DNA from: Alistipes sp. UBA928
GTDB taxonomy: Bacteria > Bacteroidota > Bacteroidia > Bacteroidales > Rikenellaceae
Length of the DNA stretch: 14,885 nucleotides
Reading direction: 5' to 3'
Assembly: GCA_002293665.1 (NCBI GenBank)
Contig: DBDQ01000036.1
Location: forward strand, 366-15,250
The translations under genes and the position numbers were made by a program. Below are positions 7,460 to 13,484 of the stretch, in pieces (position 1 is the first letter of the stretch; every line of letters starts with the position of its first letter). The notes below the pieces were generated by a model. The model was not told the origin of the DNA. It ran no database searches and was given only the letters and a program-made list of their open reading frames with translations.

Positions 7460-8487
7460 CTACGATTGAGATAAAGCGCGAGATGCGCAATCCGAGCAAG
7501 GTAATAGTGGGCGACGCGCTGAGGCTGCTGCCCGATGTGTTGCCGGTTGGCCGCCGTGTGGTGGCGATCACCGATCCCAATGTCGACGCAATATACGGCG
7601 AGGTGATCCGTGCCCACGCCGGCGAGGTGATCGTGATCCCTACCGGCGAGGAGAACAAAACCTTCGCAACGGTAGAGGCTATCCACCGCCGCCTCGTGGA
7701 GATCGGTGCCGACCGCCGAACCTACATTGTTGGGGTAGGCGGAGGCATCACCACCGACGTGACCGGTTTTGCGGCCTCGACATATCTGCGCGGCGTGGAG
7801 TTCGGTTTCGTGGCCACATCGCTGCTTGCGCAGGTTGACGCGAGCGTGGGCGGGAAGAATGGCGTCAACGTGGCGGGGTACAAGAACATGGCCGGGGTGT
7901 TCAACCAGCCCGACTTCGTGCTGTGCGACACGGGGGTGTTGGCCACTCTGCCGCCGAGAGAGTTCCGTGCCGGGCTGGCCGAGATGATAAAGGCGGGCAT
8001 CATTGCCGACCCTGCGCTGTTCGAAATTTTCGAGAGTCACTCGCCCGAAGAGTTGCTGGCCGACACGGAGTTGCTGACCGGCGCGATAACCGCCGCGATA
8101 AAGGTGAAGGCGGCGATAGTTGATGCCGACGAACGGGAGGCGGGGGAGAGGCGCAAACTCAACCTGGGGCACACCGTGGCCCACGCCATAGAGAAACTGT
8201 CGCGCCGTTACAACCACGGCGAGGCGGTGGGTGCGGGGCTTGTGGCGATAGCCGGCGTGAGCGAACGGCTGGGGCTGCTCGCGACTGCAGAGTGCGACCG
8301 CATAGTGCGCGCAGTGGAAAAAGCGGGCCTGCCGACTGCCACGGAGATTCCCGCCGCAGAGACAGCACGAGCCCTCACCCGCGATAAGAAAGTCGAGGGC
8401 GATGAACTGTGGCTGGTCGTGGTGCGTGCGATCGGCGATGTCGATGTCCGCCGCACGCCTATCGGCGAACTTGCCGCGCTGCTATAA
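7453..8487 (+). CDS. aroB: 3-dehydroquinate synthase
   Basis: AroB converts DAHP to 3-dehydroquinate, the second step of the shikimate pathway to aromatic amino acids; it needs NAD+ and a divalent metal. In the 344-residue product, GVGGGITTDVTGFAASTYLRG (about 94-114) is the NAD-binding segment and ATSLLAQVDASVGGKNGVN (about 121-139) contains active-site K135. E177 and K180 lie in AGLAEMIKAG. NLGHTVAHAIE (H240, H244) and NHGEAV (H255) supply the metal ligands together with E177. The TTD in GGGITTD is a variant of the more common GGGVxxD form. Length is typical (about 340-360). It overlaps ung at its start by seven bases and overlaps the convergent small gene at its end by six bases. No hairpin terminator is visible after it. 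Confidence 0.96.
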   Translation: MVTTIEIKREMRNPSKVIVGDALRLLPDVLPVGRRVVAITDPNVDAIYGEVIRAHAGEVIVIPTGEENKTFATVEAIHRRLVEIGADRRTYIVGVGGGITTDVTGFAASTYLRGVEFGFVATSLLAQVDASVGGKNGVNVAGYKNMAGVFNQPDFVLCDTGVLATLPPREFRAGLAEMIKAGIIADPALFEIFESHSPEELLADTELLTGAITAAIKVKAAIVDADEREAGERRKLNLGHTVAHAIEKLSRRYNHGEAVGAGLVAIAGVSERLGLLATAECDRIVRAVEKAGLPTATEIPAAETARALTRDKKVEGDELWLVVVRAIGDVDVRRTPIGELAALL

Positions 8488-8670
8488 ACCGCAGAACCGT
8501 CTCTGTTTCGGATTTATGAGCCGTCGCTCTATGAACGTCCCTTTTGGGCCGTCGGCGATGTAGGGTGTCGAACGATAGTGGTCGGGGACGACCCGCCCGC
8601 TGCCTGTGGTGTAACCTTTCACGAAAACCCTTTTCTTACTCTCCTCCACGGGTTTTGACCGTTGTTCCAT
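8482..8670 (-). CDS. Small basic protein of unknown function (62 aa)
   Basis: A 62-residue reading frame starting MEQRSKPVEESKKRVFVKGY. It has no signal peptide or membrane segment and is rich in Lys and Arg. The core (VKGYTTGSGRVVPDHYRSTPY, interrupted here only in description) resembles a pattern I associate with small proteins in Bacteroidota and phages: (V/K)xGY...G..V..HYRS.P. I cannot name a function. I choose the ATG at 8670. A longer version from a GTG at 8706 would add MIATTLRKNECV, but the likely transcript start lies near 8708, leaving no leader for it. It is convergent with aroB (six-base overlap of the ends) and divergent from tig, sharing a 144-base upstream region. The family-like core is the main reason to think it is real. 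Confidence 0.55.
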   Translation of the reverse strand: MEQRSKPVEESKKRVFVKGYTTGSGRVVPDHYRSTPYIADGPKGTFIERRLINPKQRRFCGL

Positions 8671-8714
8671 AACACACTCGTTTTTTCGTAAAGTCGTTGC
8701 TATCACGAGGATGG

Positions 8715-8746
8715 CAAATTATGTGCAAAAATTTAGCTCGCGCAAA
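8715..8746 (-). promoter_or_regulatory. Possible - strand promoter for the 62-aa gene
   Basis: Read on the - strand, TTTG (8746-8743) is followed by 20 bases and then ATAATTTG (8722-8715). This matches the TTTG half of the Bacteroidota -7 box TAnnTTTG at the right spacing but has AT in place of TA. Transcription would start near 8708 and leave about 38 bases before the ATG at 8670. The TTTG is one arm of the palindrome at 8741-8756. This is a suggestive but imperfect match. Confidence 0.3.
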
Positions 8747-8756
8747 TAAATTTGCG
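8741..8756. repeat. Perfect inverted repeat over the tig -33 box (possible operator)
   Basis: CGCAAAT, two A bases, then ATTTGCG: two 7-base arms in exact inverted symmetry with a 2-base spacer. The right arm contains the -33 TTTG of the tig promoter on the + strand, and the left arm contains a TTTG on the - strand facing the small gene. The symmetry suits a dimeric DNA-binding protein, or it may simply give two back-to-back -33 boxes. No regulator gene is visible nearby. Confidence 0.4.
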
Positions 8757-8782
8757 TATCGCTCCCTTATTCATTATCTTTG
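8751..8782 (+). promoter_or_regulatory. Bacteroidota sigma-A type promoter of tig (and probably clpP-clpX)
   Basis: TTTG at 8751-8754, a 20-base spacer and TATCTTTG at 8775-8782 match both halves of the Bacteroidota consensus (TTTG, 19-21 bases, TAnnTTTG) exactly. Transcription should begin around 8787-8790, about 25 bases before the trigger factor ATG at 8815. It is the best promoter in the window and decides the start of tig. The -33 box lies inside the palindrome at 8741-8756. Confidence 0.82.
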
Positions 8783-8814
8783 CAGGCTGCAAACACGATG
8801 AAAAAAAGAATAAT

Positions 8815-10149
8815 ATGAATCTTACAACCGAACAGACCCCCGAAGGCGTGATGATCCTGAAAGCCGCCGTAGCCGAAGCCGATTACGCTCCCGAAGTGGA
8901 AAAAGCATTGCGCGAATACCGCCGCAAAGCCAACGTGCCAGGTTTCCGCCCAGGAATGGTGCCGATGGGCATAATCAACAAGATGTACCGTCGCGGCGTG
9001 GTGGCTGAACAGGCATACCGGAAAGCCAACGAGGCGGTGTTCAAACACCTCGAAGATAACAAGATAGTGATCATGGGCGACTTGATGCCCAGCGAACTCC
9101 AGGGCGAGTTGGACTTCAACGCTCCCGCCGCCGAATACGAATTCGTGTTCGAGGCCGGGGTCGCGCCCACGGTCGACGTCGCGATCGACAAGAGCGACAA
9201 GCTCACATATTACAAAATGAAGGTGTCGAAGGAGATGCGCGAAGGCTACCGCGCCAACTTCACACGCCGTTTCGGCCGCCTGGAGGATGTCGACGCTGTG
9301 ACGGGCGACGAGGCGCTCGAAGTGACGCTCGACAACGGCACCATCACTGCCGACGACGCATACATCGGCCTCGTGTCGATGAGCGAGGCGGAGCGCAAAC
9401 CTTTCATCGGTAAAAAGGTGGGCGATTCGATAATTGTCAACGTGAACGAGATATACAAAAACCCGGCGCAGCTCGCCTCGACCCTCGGTGTGAAGCAGGA
9501 GGAGTTGGAGGGGATCGCGCCCGAGTTCACAGCCACAGTGAAGCGCATTCGCAGGTTTGCCGAGCCTGAGATGAACGCCGAGTTTTTTACCCAGGCTTTC
9601 CCTGACGGCAGTGTGACCGATGCCGCGGGATTCGACAAATACATTGACGACGCCATAGCCGCCGACCTCGCGCGCGACAGCGACTACCTGCTGTCGATCC
9701 AGCTCAAGAACCATCTGTTGGCAAAGGCCAACCTGAAGCTGCCCGAAACGTTCCTCAAGAATTGGCTCTACGCCGTCAACGAGGGCAAGTTCACTATGGA
9801 GCAGATCGAGGCCGACTTCGCGGGTTTCCTGCGCATGATGGCATGGGACTTGATACAGAAGCATTTCGCACAGTCGCTCGGGCTCGAGGTGAAGCAGGAC
9901 GACATGGTGGTCGAGGCCAAAGAGATGGCCCGCATGCAGTTTGCACAGTACGGCATGAGCTCGGTGCCCGACGAAACGCTCGAAGGCTACGCCAAGAGCA
10001 TCCTCGGCAACAAAGAGGAGGCGCAGCGCATCTACGAACGGGTGAGGGAAGACAAAACCATCGGTGCACTGAAGCCCCTCGTCACCATCACCGAAAAGAG
10101 CGTCTCCCGCGAAGAGTTCCAAAAAATAGCAAACGAGAACGCCAACTGA
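8815..10149 (+). CDS. tig: Trigger factor, ribosome-associated chaperone
   Basis: Trigger factor binds at the ribosome exit tunnel and shields new polypeptides. The 444-residue product begins MNLTTEQTPEGVMILKAAVA. The ribosome-binding loop is GFRPGMVP (residues 43-50), aligned with E. coli GFRKGKVP, so F44 and R45 are kept and K46 is Pro. A middle region (about 150-255) lies where the FKBP-like prolyl isomerase domain sits but is strongly diverged, and isomerase activity is doubtful. The C-terminal helical chaperone domain runs from about 260 to the end. The start at 8815 is preceded by an A-rich leader (GATGAAAAAAAGAATAAT). The frame is open upstream to an ATG at 8752, but that ATG lies between the -33 and -7 boxes of the promoter, so it cannot be in the mRNA. 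It is the first gene of the tig-clpP-clpX group, 57 bases before clpP. Confidence 0.93.
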   Translation: MNLTTEQTPEGVMILKAAVAEADYAPEVEKALREYRRKANVPGFRPGMVPMGIINKMYRRGVVAEQAYRKANEAVFKHLEDNKIVIMGDLMPSELQGELDFNAPAAEYEFVFEAGVAPTVDVAIDKSDKLTYYKMKVSKEMREGYRANFTRRFGRLEDVDAVTGDEALEVTLDNGTITADDAYIGLVSMSEAERKPFIGKKVGDSIIVNVNEIYKNPAQLASTLGVKQEELEGIAPEFTATVKRIRRFAEPEMNAEFFTQAFPDGSVTDAAGFDKYIDDAIAADLARDSDYLLSIQLKNHLLAKANLKLPETFLKNWLYAVNEGKFTMEQIEADFAGFLRMMAWDLIQKHFAQSLGLEVKQDDMVVEAKEMARMQFAQYGMSSVPDETLEGYAKSILGNKEEAQRIYERVREDKTIGALKPLVTITEKSVSREEFQKIANENAN

Positions 10150-10206
10150 CGGTTTGGGCAATAAACAGCCCTGATTTATGGTTTTATAAATAAAAAAGTA
10201 AAAGCC

Positions 10207-10926
10207 ATGAAAAAGACAGAATTTGAAAAATATGCCACGGGGCATCTGGGAGTGAACTCGCTCACGCTGAGCGATTACTCGTCGGAGGTGTCGCGGCTGG
10301 CAGGTGTGACGGTGCCACCGAGGGCCGCCACTGAGGCGAGCGGCTACGTGTCGCCCACGATCATCGAGGAGCGTCAACTCAACATCGCCACGATGGATGT
10401 CTTCTCGAGGTTGATGATGGATCGCATCATCTTCCTCGGCGCGCCGGTGTACGACGACGTTGCCAACATAATCCAGGCGCAGTTGCTGTTTCTGGAGAGT
10501 TCCGACGCCACGCGCGACGTGAGCATCTACATCAACTCGCCGGGGGGCTCGGTTTCCGCGGGACTGGGTATCTACGACACCATGCAACTTGTCAGGCCCG
10601 AAGTGCACACCATCTGTACGGGGCTCGCCGCAAGCATGGGCGCGATCCTGCTCACCGCCGGTCAGGCCGGTAAACGGTCGGCCCTTCCCCACTCGCGCGT
10701 GATGATCCACCAACCGCTGGGCGGGGCGCAGGGACAGGCTTCGGACATCGAGATCACCGCGCGCGAGATAGTGCGCACCCGGAGGGAACTCTACGAGATA
10801 ATCGCCCTGCACACCGGACAAAAAATGGAAAAGATCGAACGCGACGGCGACCGCGACTACTGGATGAGCGCCACCGAAGCGCTTGAGTACGGCCTGATCG
10901 ACGAGATCGTGGCGAAAAGAAAATAG
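10207..10926 (+). CDS. clpP: ATP-dependent Clp protease proteolytic subunit
   Basis: ClpP is the serine protease barrel that degrades proteins unfolded by ClpX. The 239-residue product has the full catalytic triad: S143 in GLAASMGAILL, H168 in RVMIHQPLGGAQGQ and D217 in ERDGDRDYWMSA. The S-H and H-D spacings (25 and 49) equal those of the E. coli enzyme. INSPGGSVSAGLGIYDTMQ (about 110-128) is the oxyanion-side glycine motif. The N-terminus is about 30 residues longer than in E. coli: residues 1-51, beginning MKKTEFEKYATGHLG, precede the conserved IIEERQLN block. A comparable leader is common in Bacteroidota ClpP and part may be removed as a propeptide. The start follows the A-rich leader AATAAAAAAGTAAAAGCC. 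The 12-base gap to clpX implies co-transcription. Confidence 0.97.
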   Translation: MKKTEFEKYATGHLGVNSLTLSDYSSEVSRLAGVTVPPRAATEASGYVSPTIIEERQLNIATMDVFSRLMMDRIIFLGAPVYDDVANIIQAQLLFLESSDATRDVSIYINSPGGSVSAGLGIYDTMQLVRPEVHTICTGLAASMGAILLTAGQAGKRSALPHSRVMIHQPLGGAQGQASDIEITAREIVRTRRELYEIIALHTGQKMEKIERDGDRDYWMSATEALEYGLIDEIVAKRK

Positions 10927-10938
10927 AACGAAACGTTT

Positions 10939-12273
10939 ATGGTTAAGACAACTAACAAGGGCGGCGGCGGAGGAGTGACCGGCAGTGAGGTTTGCTCGTT
11001 CTGCGGAGCCGTGGCTGGTGAGGTCGAGATGCTTTTCGCCGGTTCCGACGGTGCGCACATCTGCAACCACTGCATAGAGTATGGCTACGGCGTGTTGGCC
11101 GGGCCCACAGTACATGCCGAAACGGAGATGCAAAGGACGGCGGCGCCAAAAAACGGCGAAGATCCCCTTGCACCGCTCGACGAACTGCCCAAGCCCACAC
11201 AGATAAAAGCTCTGCTCGACGAATATGTCATAGGGCAGGACGATGCCAAACGCTACCTGTCGGTGGCAGTGTACAACCACTACAAACGCTTGCATCACAA
11301 AAAGGGAAAGGATACGGACAACGCTTCCGCCGAGGTGGAGATCGACAAGTCGAACATCGTTATGGTCGGCCCCACCGGGACTGGCAAAACGCTGCTCGCG
11401 CGCACCATCGCCCGAATGCTGAAGGTGCCTTTCACCATTGTTGACGCCACGGTGCTGACCGAGGCGGGATATGTGGGCGAGGATGTGGAGAGCATCCTTT
11501 CGCGCCTGCTTCAGGCGGCCGACTTCAACGTGGAGGCGGCCCAACGCGGCATAGTGTTCATCGACGAGATCGACAAGATAGCCCGCAAGAGCGACAACCC
11601 CTCCATCACGCGCGACGTGAGCGGCGAAGGGGTACAGCAGGCACTGCTCAAGATACTCGAGGGCACCGTGGTGAACGTTCCGCCCCAGGGAGGACGCAAA
11701 CATCCCGACCAGAAGTACATTCAGGTCGACACGACCAACATACTGTTCATTTGCGGCGGCGCGTTCGACGGCATGGAGCGGGTCATCTCGCGACGCTTGG
11801 GTACACGCGCCATAGGCTACGGCTGCGCGGGCGGCGGGCCCGAGATCGACCGCGACAACCTGTTGCAATACGTAATGCCGCAGGACTTGAAGAGTTTCGG
11901 GTTGATTCCCGAGTTAGTGGGGCGCCTTCCGGTGCTCACCTACCTGCGTCCGCTCGACAAGGCGGCCCTGCGGTCGATCCTCACGCAGCCACGCAACGCC
12001 ATCACCAAGCAGTACGAGAGTCTGTTCGCGATGGACGGAGTGTCGCTCTCATTCGATGCCGAGGCGCTCGACTACATCGTCGACAAGGCAGTGGAGTATA
12101 AGCTGGGGGCTCGTGGTTTGCGTTCGATCTGCGAAACGATCATGATGGAGACGATGTACGAGGTGCCGGCTGACCCGGCGCGAAAGAGCATACGCGTGAC
12201 GCTCCCCTTCGCCAGCCGCCGTTTAGAGAACAGTGAGTTTGCTCTGCTACGCAATACGCTGAAGGCCAGTTGA
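10939..12273 (+). CDS. clpX: ClpX, ATP-dependent unfoldase of the Clp protease
   Basis: ClpX is a hexameric AAA+ unfoldase that recognises tagged substrates and feeds them to ClpP. In this 444-residue protein a glycine-rich stretch (8-12) comes before a four-cysteine zinc-binding domain (C19, C22, C42, C45). The Walker A motif GPTGTGKT is at 144-151, pore loop GYVG at 177-180, Walker B IVFIDEID at 205-212, and the RKH loop at 253-255. The sensor-2 motif GARGLRSI is at about 390-397. The ClpP-docking tripeptide, IGF in E. coli, appears to be IGY here (292-294), a conservative change that matches a GY at this place in Bacteroides ClpX as I recall it. Length is usual for the family (about 410-440). 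It follows clpP by 12 bases. No terminator is visible after it. Confidence 0.97.
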   Translation: MVKTTNKGGGGGVTGSEVCSFCGAVAGEVEMLFAGSDGAHICNHCIEYGYGVLAGPTVHAETEMQRTAAPKNGEDPLAPLDELPKPTQIKALLDEYVIGQDDAKRYLSVAVYNHYKRLHHKKGKDTDNASAEVEIDKSNIVMVGPTGTGKTLLARTIARMLKVPFTIVDATVLTEAGYVGEDVESILSRLLQAADFNVEAAQRGIVFIDEIDKIARKSDNPSITRDVSGEGVQQALLKILEGTVVNVPPQGGRKHPDQKYIQVDTTNILFICGGAFDGMERVISRRLGTRAIGYGCAGGGPEIDRDNLLQYVMPQDLKSFGLIPELVGRLPVLTYLRPLDKAALRSILTQPRNAITKQYESLFAMDGVSLSFDAEALDYIVDKAVEYKLGARGLRSICETIMMETMYEVPADPARKSIRVTLPFASRRLENSEFALLRNTLKAS

Positions 12274-12301
12274 GTTGCGGGCCGTATAGATAGATGAGAT
12301 T

Positions 12302-13462
12302 ATGAGAAGACTAACCTTGATCCCGGCGCTGGTGGTGCTGGTGACGATGGCATGCGGGCCGCGGGGTGGCGGGGAGTTGCCGGTGCTCGATGTGACGGCG
12401 TCGTACCCCGAGCTGAACATCACGCTGCAAGAGATTGCCGACGTGGAGTATGTTCCTCTTGAGACTCGCGAGGGGTTTCTGATCGACCATCGCATTGCAA
12501 ACAATATAGACGAGCAGGTGGTGGTCAACAACAACAGTCAGGGTGACATCATGATCTTCGATCGCCATACCGGAAAGGGGATTACCACATTTAACCGCAC
12601 CGGCCGTGGCCCGGGAGAGTATACGGGTATTGGTCGAACGGCTCTCGACAGCCGTAAAGGCGAGATTTTCGTCACGCCAAACACATACAACAAATTCATG
12701 CCCTTTCCGATATACGTCTACGATATGCAGGGCAAGCATCTGCGCACCCTCGAACTGAGGGGCGGCGAGGTCGCCGACGGCGATTTCCTGCACGACTACG
12801 ACGAGGGGCATCTGTTCTTCCGCAACAGCGACGAGATGCGGCCGTGGATATGGGGCCTTATCTCTAAGACCGACACGTTGATAACTCATATGCCCGTGGA
12901 ATTCAAAAACAGGGACAACATGAGAGTAAGTATCACGATGGGCGAGATGACCGGATTTATGACAAGGGGTGGTCCCGTCGCCAAAACCCGCGAGGGATAT
13001 ATGATTTCTGAACCCGGCATCGATACTATATACAACTGGAACCGGAGAACGGGAGAGTTGATACCCGTGATGACACGTACTCCGTCGTTTGGTTCGATGG
13101 AATATCCGGTGGGGTTGTTCTATTGGCAGCAGAGCGGCGACTACATATTTTTGGAGACCTGGGAACGCCGCTATGACTTCGAAACAGGAGAGGGCTTCAG
13201 GAATGTGAAGTTGATCTACAACAAGCGAAGCGGCGAGTTTTTCGAGGGGAAGATTCTCAACGCCGACTTTGTCGACCCCAAGGAGATAGACTTCGGAGCT
13301 TACGACGTGGGCTACCCTCCGGGGCAGATCGTACTCTCCCTTCCGGCTTTCGAATTGACCGATTTGCACGAGCAGGGGAAGTTGAAAGGTAGGCTCGCCG
13401 AGATCGCCGCGACGCTGAAGGAGGATGACAATCCCGTGATGATGATAGCAACATTCAAATAA
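12302..13462 (+). CDS. Putative lipoprotein of the six-bladed beta-propeller type, unknown function
   Basis: A 386-residue protein with an N-terminal lipoprotein signal (MRRLTLIPALVVLVTMAC, C18), so it should be lipid-anchored outside the cytoplasm. The mature part is beta-rich. It opens with the LQEIADVEYVPLETREG type segment and goes on with DIMIFDRHTGKGITTFNRTG, a GRGPGEY segment (about 102-108) and YVYDMQGKHLRTLEL. These recur in the six-bladed beta-propeller lipoproteins that are numerous in Bacteroidales (the group annotated as 6-bladed beta-propeller or BF3134-like). No catalytic residues can be assigned, and members have no settled role. It lies 28 bases after clpX and 22 before the transketolase, on the same strand, so read-through from clpX is possible. 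Neither neighbour suggests a job. Family confidence is moderate to good; function is unknown. Confidence 0.8.
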   Translation: MRRLTLIPALVVLVTMACGPRGGGELPVLDVTASYPELNITLQEIADVEYVPLETREGFLIDHRIANNIDEQVVVNNNSQGDIMIFDRHTGKGITTFNRTGRGPGEYTGIGRTALDSRKGEIFVTPNTYNKFMPFPIYVYDMQGKHLRTLELRGGEVADGDFLHDYDEGHLFFRNSDEMRPWIWGLISKTDTLITHMPVEFKNRDNMRVSITMGEMTGFMTRGGPVAKTREGYMISEPGIDTIYNWNRRTGELIPVMTRTPSFGSMEYPVGLFYWQQSGDYIFLETWERRYDFETGEGFRNVKLIYNKRSGEFFEGKILNADFVDPKEIDFGAYDVGYPPGQIVLSLPAFELTDLHEQGKLKGRLAEIAATLKEDDNPVMMIATFK

Positions 13463-13484
13463 CAATATCAATAGCAATACAAAG

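Noticed and set aside
7300..8217. A 305-codon open frame on the - strand opposite ung and aroB
   Set aside because: Both opposite genes have complete catalytic motifs, and this frame shows none; it is a GC-driven shadow.
10150..10206. Possible internal promoter before clpP (TTTG near 10153 with TATGGTTT 20 bases later)
   Set aside because: The -7 match is only four of six positions, so it is not enough to call. The gap also holds no convincing hairpin terminator.
8767..11868. A 1033-codon open frame on the - strand, antisense to tig, clpP and clpX; the longest open frame in the window
   Set aside because: It mirrors three clearly real genes on the + strand, crosses the tig promoter and the tig-clpP gap, and its His/Arg/Val-rich product resembles no family. 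Its openness follows from the rarity of TTA, CTA and TCA codons in GC-rich sense genes.
12274..12301. Possible terminator or promoter between clpX and the beta-propeller lipoprotein gene
   Set aside because: The 28 bases contain no stem followed by a T run and no TAnnTTTG box.
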